Assembly: GCA_047624005.1 (NCBI GenBank)
Contig: JBLHPE010000135.1
Coordinates: 1 to 6,867 of the forward strand
Length of the DNA: 6,867 nucleotides
Reading direction: 5' to 3'
DNA from: Ascidiaceihabitans sp047624005
Lineage (GTDB): Bacteria; Pseudomonadota; Alphaproteobacteria; Rhodobacterales; Rhodobacteraceae
This document shows positions 1-6,782 of the stretch, in pieces. Position 1 is the first letter of the stretch, and every line of letters starts with the position of its first letter. The position numbers and the translations under genes were made by a program. The notes below the pieces were generated by a model. That model did not search any database. It had not been told where the DNA came from and saw nothing but the letters and a program-made list of their open reading frames with translations.

Positions 1-2720
1 CCGATACGGTTCATCGCGACGTTCAGAGTTTTATGCGCTTCTGGCGACAATGCACCCAAAGACATACCCGGTGTCACGAACCGTTTACGGATCGATGTTA
101 TGCTCTCAACCTCTTCCAACGGGATCGCTGTGCCCAAGGGCTTGATGTCGAGCAAGTCACGCAAATGGATCGGTGGATTGCTTCGCATCTTGGCAGAATA
201 CTGTTTCCACATCGCAAATGACGCCTTGTTACAGGCCATTTGCAGCATGTGCATGGAGGTTGCTTCCCACGCATGGGTCTCGCCCGATTTGCGAGATTTA
301 TAGAAACCACCGATGGGCAAGACATTGCCGCCAGTCCAGCCTTTGGCGTGCACCTCTTCAGATTTACGCTGAATACCTGAGACACCGATGCCCGAAATAC
401 GTGACATCATACCCGGGAAGAATTCTGCGCACATAGCGCGGGACAGGCCAACCGCTTCAAAATTCAGACCACCACGATAAGACGAGACAACGGAAATCCC
501 CATCTTGGCCATGATCTTAAGCAATCCCTGATCGATTGCAGAACGGTAGCGTTTGACCGCCTCGGTCAGGTTACAATCCAGAAGGCCGCGATCAATACGC
601 TCGGCCAAGGAATCCTCGGCCAGATACGCGTTCACAACTGTCGCACCGCACCCGACAAGGACCGCGAAATAATGCGGATCCACACATTCGGCTGCACGGA
701 CGTTCAAGGAACAGAACGTGCGCAGACCTTTGCGTGTTAGATGGCTGTGCACGGCGGACGTCGCAAGGATCATCGGCATCGCGACGCGGTCTTCGCCGCT
801 GTGCTGATCTGTTAGAACGATGTGGCCAGCACCAGAGCGCACAGCGTCTTCTGCTTCGGCTCTAATACGGGACAAGTTGGTGTTAAGACTACCTTCGCCC
901 GCTTCATATGTGCAGTCGATGGTTGATAGGTCAGCATTGAAATGCGCTGCCAATTCATCCCATTGGGCGTTGCCAACAAAAGGGCTGTCCAATGTCAGAA
1001 TCTCGGTCTGGGCACTGCTTTCATCAAGCACGTTTTTAAGGTTACCAAAACGCGTTTTCAGGCTCATCACACGGAATTCGCGCAGGCTATCAATCGGTGG
1101 ATTTGTCACCTGCGAAAAATTCTGACGGAAGAAATGGCTTAACGGACGATACATGTTCGAGAGAACCGCAGACGGTGTGTCGTCGCCCATCGAGGCCAAA
1201 GTTTCTTTGCCATCTTCTGCCATAGGCGCAAGGATTTGCTCCAGCTCTTCGATAGTATACCCAGCCGCGATTTGGCGGCGGCGTAGATCTTCGCCCGTGA
1301 ACAATGGCTTTTCTTCAACCTTGGCCAGCTCAACATCCAGATCTTTGATCCGTTTGACCCAATCGCCAAATGGACGGGCTGCGGACAACTGATTTTTGAT
1401 TTCAGTATCGTGGTACAGCTTGCCCTCTTTCATATCGACAGCAAGAATTTGACCCGGGCCTAGTGCGCCTTTTTCCTTCACACGGGATTCGTCCAAAGGC
1501 ACCATGCCGGTTTCAGAACCGGCAATCACCAAGCCATCGTTGGTCACGACATAACGCATTGGGCGAAGCCCGTTGCGGTCCAAACCAGCGCAGACCCAGC
1601 GGCCATCAGTCATCGCAAGGGCGGCGGGGCCATCCCATGGCTCCATCACCGAATTGCAATAGGAATACATATCGCGCCACGCTTGGGGCAGTTCGATCGC
1701 TTGTTTGGACCAGCTTTCTGGCACCAACATCGTTTTCGCCATCGGGGCGTTACGACCCGCACGCACCAGAACTTCGAAAACAGCATCTAGGGCTGCAGAG
1801 TCTGAGGACCCTGACGGAACGATCGGTTTTATGTCCTCGGCCATGTCGCCAAAGACGTCAGATGCCATGCGGATTTCGTGGCTTTTCAGCCAATTCACGT
1901 TGCCTTTTAGCGTGTTTATTTCGCCGTTATGGGCCAACATGCGGAAGGGTTGTGCCAACCACCACTGTGGGAACGTGTTGGTAGAATAGCGCTGGTGATA
2001 GATAGCGAAGGCAGATTCAAACCGTGGATCCATCAAGTCGGGATAGAATTCCGCAACCTGCTCAGCCAACATCATGCCTTTGTAGATAATCGAACGGCAC
2101 GAAAGCGACGCGATATACAGCTGGGCAATGCCAGCAGCAGTTGCGGCTTTTTCGATGCGACGACGGATTACATACAGCTCGCGCTCGAAGGTTTCTTCGT
2201 CGACACCTTTGGAGTTTGAAATCAAAATTTGTTCGATTTCTGGACGAGTCGCGTTGGCCTTTTCGCCAAGGCATTCGACTTTCACCGGAACGTGGCGCCA
2301 GCCATAGATATAATAGCCCATGCGCAGCACTTCGGATTCAACAATCGTCCGGCAGGTTTCTTGTGCCCCAAAATCTGTACGTGGCAGGAATACCTGTCCA
2401 ACTGCGATCATCTTGGTCTTGTCTGGCTTGTGACCTGTGCGTTCGATCTGATCATAGAAGAACGGAACAGGGATTTGGACGTGAATGCCCGCGCCATCAC
2501 CTGTTTTGCCGTCTGCGTCTACAGCGCCGCGGTGCCAAATGGCCTTGAGCGCTGCGATACCGTTTTCCACGACCGAACGCGTGGGCTTACCATCAACCGA
2601 AACGACCAAACCAACACCACAGGATGAGTGTTCTTCATCCTCGGAGTACATACCATTTTCTGCCATGAACGTTCGTTTTGCTTCTTCGGCCCGCACCCAT
2701 GCATCATCATATTTGGTCAT
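1..2720 (-). CDS. gltB: Glutamate synthase (NADPH) large subunit, 3' end cut by the window edge
   Basis: GltB takes the amide nitrogen of glutamine and transfers the ammonia through an internal tunnel to 2-oxoglutarate, giving two glutamates; it works in the cytoplasm with GltD. I translated the minus strand from the ATG at 2720-2718 and found 906 codons without a stop up to the left edge. Cys34 in the SSCGVG motif matches the N-terminal nucleophile of class II glutamine amidotransferases, implying removal of a 33-residue propeptide. Further amidotransferase motifs are HRGAVDADGKTGDGAG (63-78), RYSTNTFPQWW (244-254), LAHNGEINT (262-270) and GLDRNGLRPMRY (379-390). The central domain follows (roughly 480-800), and the FMN-binding synthase domain has just begun at GMSLGALSPEAH (885-896). 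The family is about 1,500 residues long, so about 40% is missing, including the FMN and 3Fe-4S sites. The truncation is a window artefact, not a pseudogene. It is the last visible gene of the gltD unit. Confidence 0.97.
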   Translation of the reverse strand, partial: MTKYDDAWVRAEEAKRTFMAENGMYSEDEEHSSCGVGLVVSVDGKPTRSVVENGIAALKAIWHRGAVDADGKTGDGAGIHVQIPVPFFYDQIERTGHKPDKTKMIAVGQVFLPRTDFGAQETCRTIVESEVLRMGYYIYGWRHVPVKVECLGEKANATRPEIEQILISNSKGVDEETFERELYVIRRRIEKAATAAGIAQLYIASLSCRSIIYKGMMLAEQVAEFYPDLMDPRFESAFAIYHQRYSTNTFPQWWLAQPFRMLAHNGEINTLKGNVNWLKSHEIRMASDVFGDMAEDIKPIVPSGSSDSAALDAVFEVLVRAGRNAPMAKTMLVPESWSKQAIELPQAWRDMYSYCNSVMEPWDGPAALAMTDGRWVCAGLDRNGLRPMRYVVTNDGLVIAGSETGMVPLDESRVKEKGALGPGQILAVDMKEGKLYHDTEIKNQLSAARPFGDWVKRIKDLDVELAKVEEKPLFTGEDLRRRQIAAGYTIEELEQILAPMAEDGKETLASMGDDTPSAVLSNMYRPLSHFFRQNFSQVTNPPIDSLREFRVMSLKTRFGNLKNVLDESSAQTEILTLDSPFVGNAQWDELAAHFNADLSTIDCTYEAGEGSLNTNLSRIRAEAEDAVRSGAGHIVLTDQHSGEDRVAMPMILATSAVHSHLTRKGLRTFCSLNVRAAECVDPHYFAVLVGCGATVVNAYLAEDSLAERIDRGLLDCNLTEAVKRYRSAIDQGLLKIMAKMGISVVSSYRGGLNFEAVGLSRAMCAEFFPGMMSRISGIGVSGIQRKSEEVHAKGWTGGNVLPIGGFYKSRKSGETHAWEATSMHMLQMACNKASFAMWKQYSAKMRSNPPIHLRDLLDIKPLGTAIPLEEVESITSIRKRFVTPGMSLGALSPEAHKTLNVAMNRI

Positions 2721-3145
2721 GTTGTGTCTCCTTCATACTGCCCAAAAAGTGCCAATGTCTCTTGGGCTGTCATCTTCCGATGGTCCCCGGCCAATGCGTA
2801 GCCCTTGGGCGCGGCATCAGTGAAAAATTCTAATTTCAACGGGGCGTCGCCCGCGTTGTCGAAAAGGCCAGCGGATGGATTAATATGCCCATCTCCCGTC
2901 GTGCCGTACCAAAGCGTCGAACCGCACGTTCCGCAAAACCCACGCTCTGCCCATTCGGAGGACTGAAAGGTTTTGGTCGGACCGCTGAACACGATGTTCT
3001 CCGCAGGAAGCGACATGAACATCGAACTGGTATGACGACGGCACATATCGCAATGGCACGCGCGCACTATTGGGTCGGTTAGGGTCGCAGTGACCGTCAC
3101 GGCGCCGCACAAACACTGCCCATTGATTTGGCGTGGTTCGCTCAT
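2717..3145 (-). CDS. GFA family (Mss4-like fold) zinc-binding protein
   Basis: A 142-residue cytoplasmic protein of the GFA/CENP-V family, named after the Paracoccus glutathione-dependent formaldehyde-activating protein. All seven family cysteines are present: C11 and C13 (QCLCGAV) with C71 and C74 (FCGTCGS) form the structural zinc site, and C30, C32 and C35 (CHCDMC) form the second, putatively catalytic site. The family is diverse and most members have no proven substrate; even the formaldehyde-glutathione activity of the founder is debated, so I assign no reaction. A longer reading from 3199 adds 18 basic residues that lie wholly inside gltD; I chose 3145 because its ATG overlaps the gltD stop as ATGA and leaves the usual short N-terminus before the first CxC. 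No Shine-Dalgarno is visible there, so translation is probably coupled to gltD. The gene's own TGA overlaps the gltB ATG in the same way. Confidence 0.9.
   Translation of the reverse strand: MSEPRQINGQCLCGAVTVTATLTDPIVRACHCDMCRRHTSSMFMSLPAENIVFSGPTKTFQSSEWAERGFCGTCGSTLWYGTTGDGHINPSAGLFDNAGDAPLKLEFFTDAAPKGYALAGDHRKMTAQETLALFGQYEGDTT
2727..2733 (-). promoter_or_regulatory. Ribosome binding site of gltB
   Basis: On the minus strand AAGGAGA lies 6 bases upstream of the gltB ATG, a near-perfect Shine-Dalgarno sequence inside the last codons of the GFA-type gene. It fixes the gltB start at 2720. It also means gltB can initiate on its own as well as by coupling to the preceding gene, whose TGA overlaps this ATG. 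Confidence 0.85.
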
Positions 3146-4581
3146 TCTGCGGCGATTGTTTTTGCGGTTTCCATCTCGGCCAAGATCGCTTCGGCGCAAT
3201 CACGACCATCCTTGATCGCCCATACAACAAGGGACGCACCACGTACGATATCACCTACAGCGTAAACACCATCCATCGTTGTTTTTCCGGTTGAATATTC
3301 GGTAAGGATCGTACCCCAACGGCTAACTGGTAGATCAGGTTCGTTCCAAAGTGTTGGCAAGGCTTCAGGTGAAAAGCCCAGCGCCATGATCACAATATCT
3401 GCGTCCTCGACATAATCCGCACCCTCGATCAATTCGGGGGCTTGGCGACCTGTTGCATCTGGCGCACCAAGGCGCATCTTTTGGACCATGACACCGCTGA
3501 CACCATCGCCAGAGACGACAAAGCCGTTGGGCGCGGAAAGCCATTCAAACACAACGCCTTCTTCTTCTGCGTTTTGCACTTCGCGTTGCGATCCCGGCAT
3601 GTTGGCACGGTCACGACGGTAAAGGCATTTCACGGACGTAGCACCCTGACGGATCGAAGTTCGCACGCAGTCCATCGCCGTATCACCACCACCGATAACA
3701 ACAACGCGTTTGCCGGAAGCATTTAACGCGCCACTATCGAATTCCGGTACCGCATCGCCAAAGCTTTTGCGGTTGCTTGCGGTTAGGAAATCAATCGCCC
3801 GCAAGACGCCATTTGCTTGGGACCCTTCGGACTGCAAGTCACGGCTTTTGTAGACGCCTGTCGCAATGATAATCGCGTCGTGCTTGGCGCGTAGATTAGC
3901 AAAGCTAATGTCCTCACCGATATTTGTGTTCAATTCAAACTTTACACCACCAAGGGCCAGTTGATCATTGCGACGCATCACAATGTCTTTTTCCAATTTG
4001 AAACCTGGAATCCCATAGGTCAGCAAACCACCTGCGCGGTCGTAACGGTCGTAAACAGTGACCTGAATTCCTGCACGACGCAGCACGTCAGCGGCCGCTA
4101 GGCCACCTGGACCTGCACCGATGATACCAATACTTTCGGCACGTTCGACCTTAGGAGAGATCGGTAAAACCCATCCTTTGTCCCACGCTGTGTCAGTGAT
4201 GTATTTCTCAACTGCCCCAATGGTGACCGTCCCGTGGCCCGAGCTTTCAATAACGCAGTTGCCTTCGCACAGGCGGTCCTGTGGGCAGATGCGGCCACAG
4301 ATTTCAGGAAAAGTGTTTGTCGCTTGAGACATTTCATAGGCTTCTTGCAACCGCCCTTCGGCAGTAAGGCGCAACCAGTCGGGGATGTTGTTGTGCAACG
4401 GGCAATGGGTTTGGCAGTAGGGTACGCCGCATTGGCTGCAACGGCTTGATTGCTCTTCCGCCTTGGCTTTGGCGAACTCCGCATATATTTCATCAAAGTC
4501 TTCACGGCGCGCATCAGCTTCACGCTTTTGCGGCATGTCGCGTTCGATGTTTATGAATTTCAGCATCGGTTGATTTGCCAT
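3142..4581 (-). CDS. gltD: Glutamate synthase (NADPH) small subunit
   Basis: GltD oxidises NADPH on FAD and passes electrons through iron-sulfur clusters to GltB, powering glutamate formation in the cytoplasm. The 479-residue protein is full length for the family. Its N-terminal ferredoxin-like domain has two cysteine sets, C48/C51/C56/C60 and C95/C99/C105/C109, which in this family support two 4Fe-4S clusters. The FAD-binding motif GAGPGG is at 155-160, the NADPH-binding motif GGGDTAMD at 297-304, and the C-terminal GVYAVGDIVRGASLVVWAIKDGR stretch, split here only by description, closes the FAD site. The ATG at 4581 is preceded by GAGGGTG, an acceptable ribosome binding site. The same fold occurs in other FAD/Fe-S electron-transfer subunits, but linkage to gltB makes gltD the secure call. 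It is the first gene of the unit, so its promoter should lie in 4582-4797. Confidence 0.97.
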   Translation of the reverse strand: MANQPMLKFINIERDMPQKREADARREDFDEIYAEFAKAKAEEQSSRCSQCGVPYCQTHCPLHNNIPDWLRLTAEGRLQEAYEMSQATNTFPEICGRICPQDRLCEGNCVIESSGHGTVTIGAVEKYITDTAWDKGWVLPISPKVERAESIGIIGAGPGGLAAADVLRRAGIQVTVYDRYDRAGGLLTYGIPGFKLEKDIVMRRNDQLALGGVKFELNTNIGEDISFANLRAKHDAIIIATGVYKSRDLQSEGSQANGVLRAIDFLTASNRKSFGDAVPEFDSGALNASGKRVVVIGGGDTAMDCVRTSIRQGATSVKCLYRRDRANMPGSQREVQNAEEEGVVFEWLSAPNGFVVSGDGVSGVMVQKMRLGAPDATGRQAPELIEGADYVEDADIVIMALGFSPEALPTLWNEPDLPVSRWGTILTEYSTGKTTMDGVYAVGDIVRGASLVVWAIKDGRDCAEAILAEMETAKTIAAE

Positions 4582-4797
4582 GGCACCCTCGGTAACAGAA
4601 TCTTAAGTATTGGGCTTAATTCAGAACCATTTTAATTAAAAGGCAATAGTGCTGACCTATATGTCGAATAATTTTGATTTGGCCGTCATTTTTCTTGCAC
4701 TGTATAAAAAAATAAATCCGATACGGACCTAACTTACGCTTTCCCTTTATTTTGTTGATCCTGTACCAAGTTTAGAAAATACAAACCGAGCAGCATT
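4582..4797. promoter_or_regulatory. Divergent AT-rich promoter region of gltD and uppP
   Basis: These 216 bases separate two divergent genes and are much richer in A and T than the flanking coding DNA, so they should hold both promoters. I could not pick a convincing -35/-10 pair for either: TTGCAC at 4695-4700 and TTGATC at 4755-4760 are plausible plus-strand -35 elements, but neither has a good -10 at 16-18 bases. Small symmetric elements are present: a TTTTAATTAAAA palindrome (4630-4641), TCCG-ATA-CGGA (4717-4727) and a weak AT-rich stem with a bulge (4598-4607 with 4615-4622) in the gltD leader. The uppP start has only a weak GAG upstream. I found no open reading frame worth calling here. 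Confidence 0.55.
4717..4727. repeat. Short inverted repeat TCCG-ATA-CGGA
   Basis: A perfect 4-base inverted repeat around ATA sits near the middle of the gltD/uppP intergenic region, directly after an A-rich run. It could be half-sites of a regulator, but a symmetric element this short also occurs by chance. No known consensus is recognised. Confidence 0.25.
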
Positions 4798-5601
4798 ATG
4801 TCCCTCTTCCATCTTTTCATTCTGGCTGTGATCCAAGGCCTGACAGAGTTCTTACCCGTCAGCTCCTCCGGTCACTTGATTTTGCTGCCGTCTCTGACGG
4901 GCGCACCAGATCAAGGGCTGGCGATTGATGTCGCGGTTCATGTCGGTACATTGTTCGCGGTGGTTCTATATTTTTGGACCGATGTGCGTATGGCACTGCT
5001 TGGCTGCACACGGCTTTTACGCGGCAAAATCGATACCAAAGGCGCATTTCTGGCGCTTTGCCTGATCTTGGCGACGATCCCCGTTGTGATTGCTGGTTTG
5101 ATTATCAAAATGACAGGCTTGGATGAATATCTGCGCAGCGTGGCTGTGATTGGGTGGATGATGCTGATCTTTGGAGTCGTACTTTATTGGGCCGACATGA
5201 CTGGCAACCAAGAAAAGACAGCTGATCACTGGACCATCAAAGATGCTGTAATTATGGGCCTTGCCCAAGTTCTGGCGTTGATCCCCGGCACATCACGGTC
5301 TGGCATCACGATCACCGCTGCCCGTAAACTAGGCTATGGGCGCGAAGATGGGGCCAAGTTAGCAATGTTGATGTCGATCCCAACCATTCTGGCCTCCGGC
5401 GTCTTGCTCAGTAAAGATGTGATCGATCAGGCGGATTGGGCGTTGGCCCGCGACGGCGCAATCGCAGCCGTCTTTGCGTTTATCGCCGCGCTGTTCGCAC
5501 TAGCGTTGATGATGCGCTTATTGCGCAGCATCAGTTTCACACCATACGTTATTTATCGCATAATATTAGGGATTGGATTGATCCTTTGGGCCTATACCTA
5601 G
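4798..5601 (+). CDS. uppP: Undecaprenyl-diphosphate phosphatase (BacA/UppP type)
   Basis: This integral membrane enzyme dephosphorylates undecaprenyl diphosphate to undecaprenyl phosphate, recycling the lipid carrier of peptidoglycan and other envelope polymers; extra copies give bacitracin resistance in other bacteria. The 267-residue protein fits the family length. The first signature, QGLTEFLPVSSSGH, is at 13-26, with E17 and H26 matching the catalytic glutamate and histidine, and the second, PGTSRSG, is at 163-169, with R167 as the conserved arginine. Hydrophobic segments lie at about 40-60, 82-104, 113-131, 148-163, 185-203, 221-241 and 250-266, plus the N-terminal re-entrant region. The ATG is the only sensible start because the first signature begins 13 residues in; the ribosome binding site is weak. 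It is transcribed away from gltD and converges on the SDR gene, sharing its stop region. Confidence 0.97.
   Translation: MSLFHLFILAVIQGLTEFLPVSSSGHLILLPSLTGAPDQGLAIDVAVHVGTLFAVVLYFWTDVRMALLGCTRLLRGKIDTKGAFLALCLILATIPVVIAGLIIKMTGLDEYLRSVAVIGWMMLIFGVVLYWADMTGNQEKTADHWTIKDAVIMGLAQVLALIPGTSRSGITITAARKLGYGREDGAKLAMLMSIPTILASGVLLSKDVIDQADWALARDGAIAAVFAFIAALFALALMMRLLRSISFTPYVIYRIILGIGLILWAYT
5598..5601. other. Interlocked stop codons of convergent genes (CTAG)
   Basis: The plus-strand uppP ends in TAG at 5599-5601, and the minus-strand SDR ends in TAG read from 5600 to 5598. Both stops therefore lie in one palindromic CTAG, part of CCTAGG at 5598-5602 and its flank. There is no intergenic space for a conventional terminator, so each transcript must end inside the neighbouring gene or be stopped another way. 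Confidence 0.95.
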
Positions 5602-6578
5602 GTCCGTAGGTTCTTTGCGCTTTCTTTGATCGCGTCGTACTGGCCTGAGGGCCGGAAACGCCACAGATATTCTGGTAAAACGACTTGCATAGCGACGGGT
5701 TCTATCCCCAGATCTGCAAAGCTTTTAGCATCTTGCGAAACCACGTTATCAACGCCCAAGTTCTTAACCTGATCACGGGTCACGGGCACCGGTCCAAGAC
5801 CAAAGGTAAGTTTGCTACCCATCTCAAAACTGAACGCCATAATCCGTGCAGCAAAAAACGGCATATTCAGAACCAAGCGGCGACGACGAATAATACCAAG
5901 CATCGTGTTCATCAGCTCACGCATTGTCGCCACATCTGGACCACCCAATTCATAAATGCCTGGGGCCACATCGCTGGTCAATGCCAGCTCAGCCGCCTGC
6001 GCGACATCATCCACATGGACCGGTTGGAATTTGGTATCCGCACCAACAATTGGCAGGATCGGACCAAAGCGGCTCATGCCCGCAAAACGGTTGAAAAACT
6101 CGTCTTCGGTTCCGAATACAATAGACGGACGCAAAATCACAGCGTCAGGCATATGTGCCAAAATACCGGCTTCACCGTGACCCTTGGTCTGGGAATAGTC
6201 GCTTGCCGCGTCAACATCTGCACCAATAGCAGAGATGTGAACCATCTTTGTAATGCCTTGGGCAGCAGCCAAACGCGCAACCCGTGCCGCACCCTCGGAC
6301 TGGACAGCCTCAAAGGTGTTTTTACCATTACGAGCTAAAATGCCCACGCAGTTCACAACTGCATCGGCACCTTCCATGACAGACGCGACAGACGCATCGT
6401 CACGAATGTTGCACAATACTGGTTCAACCTGACCGACGGTGCCGTAAGGTTTGACATACATCGCCTCGTTTGGGCGGCGCACTGCAACGCGCACCCGCCA
6501 GCCAGCTTTCGCCATACGGCGGGCGATATAGCGACCAACAAAACCCGAACCGCCATAAATGGTGACCAATTTGGACAT
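5598..6578 (-). CDS. NDUFA9-like NAD(P)-binding atypical short-chain dehydrogenase
   Basis: A 326-residue Rossmann-fold protein of the extended/atypical SDR group, of the kind annotated as complex I NDUFA9 subunit family in alphaproteobacteria. The nucleotide-binding glycine motif GGSGFVG is at 9-15 near the N-terminus, followed by RR at 34-35, which may favour NADPH. VVNCVGIL (74-81), the serine of HISAIGA (114-120) and Y128/K132 (YSQTK) match the SDR core; LRPSIVFG (149-156) and FQPVHVDD (184-191) are typical of the NDUFA9/NAD-epimerase group. Mitochondrial NDUFA9 is an accessory complex I subunit, but bacterial relatives may act on quinones or lipids, so the substrate is unknown and a complex I role is unproved. 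I chose the ATG at 6578 because AGGAG lies 7 bases upstream and the motif MSKLVTIYGG then starts the Rossmann strand; a longer start at 6638 would add 20 residues across that site. Confidence 0.9.
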   Translation of the reverse strand: MSKLVTIYGGSGFVGRYIARRMAKAGWRVRVAVRRPNEAMYVKPYGTVGQVEPVLCNIRDDASVASVMEGADAVVNCVGILARNGKNTFEAVQSEGAARVARLAAAQGITKMVHISAIGADVDAASDYSQTKGHGEAGILAHMPDAVILRPSIVFGTEDEFFNRFAGMSRFGPILPIVGADTKFQPVHVDDVAQAAELALTSDVAPGIYELGGPDVATMRELMNTMLGIIRRRRLVLNMPFFAARIMAFSFEMGSKLTFGLGPVPVTRDQVKNLGVDNVVSQDAKSFADLGIEPVAMQVVLPEYLWRFRPSGQYDAIKESAKNLRT

Positions 6579-6585
6579 AAGTGTG

Positions 6586-6590
6586 CTCCT
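6586..6590 (-). promoter_or_regulatory. Ribosome binding site deciding the SDR start
   Basis: AGGAG on the minus strand ends 7 bases before the ATG at 6578. It supports the 326-residue form of the SDR over the longer in-frame ATG at 6638. Confidence 0.8.
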
Positions 6591-6617
6591 GCGTTGTGCA
6601 TTAATTGGGTGATGATG

Positions 6618-6649
6618 TACCGCCCAGCGCCCTTTCAAACAAGGCGGTA
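6618..6649 (-). other. Inverted repeat in the SDR leader
   Basis: TACCGCC (6618-6624) and GGCGGTA (6643-6649) are perfect 7-base complements around an 18-base loop. The repeat lies about 40 bases upstream of the SDR start. No T-tract follows on either strand, so it is not a standard terminator. It could be a leader hairpin or a regulator site; chance is also possible. Confidence 0.4.
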
Positions 6650-6738
6650 TTTCGTCGCTGTAGTCGGGATTAACCCAACACTATCCTAATTGGGGCAGTT
6701 TGACTGTAATTCATGAATAAACAACCGACAGAATCCAT

Positions 6739-6767
6739 TTGACACCCAACTATCGCAAGCTTACATC
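6739..6767 (+). promoter_or_regulatory. Probable promoter of tRNA-Leu
   Basis: A perfect consensus -35 TTGACA (6739-6744) is followed after 17 bases by TACATC (6762-6767), a weaker -10 element. Transcription would start near 6774, about 9 bases before the tRNA, as is common for stable RNA genes. The -35 match and the spacing make this the best promoter in the window. Confidence 0.65.
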
Positions 6768-6782
6768 GACGCTTGCACCTGT

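Noticed and set aside
1463..1984. 173-residue plus-strand open frame opposite gltB
   Set aside because: It lies wholly antisense to clear gltB coding sequence and has low-complexity Arg/Ser/Pro-rich content typical of a shadow frame; no motif and no ribosome binding site.
1..2720. gltB as a truncated pseudogene
   Set aside because: The frame is open to the first base of the window with intact motifs throughout, so the missing end is due to the window boundary.
3146..3199. Upstream in-frame start extending the GFA protein by 18 residues
   Set aside because: The extension is highly basic, lies completely within gltD and is unlike family N-termini; the ATGA overlap start is better.
4681..4700. 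Possible sigma-54 promoter (GG and GC with TTGCA) in the gltD/uppP region
   Set aside because: The GG and GC are 14 bases apart instead of 10 and the flanks do not match the consensus.
5640..5655. CTGGCC-TGAG-GGCCGG hairpin just past the uppP stop as a terminator
   Set aside because: The stem is short with one wobble pair, no T-tract follows on either strand, and it lies inside the SDR coding sequence.
5685..6338. 217-residue plus-strand open frame opposite the SDR gene
   Set aside because: Antisense to a well-supported Rossmann-fold gene, with composition rich in His, Asn, Thr and Arg and no recognisable domain; best explained as a shadow.
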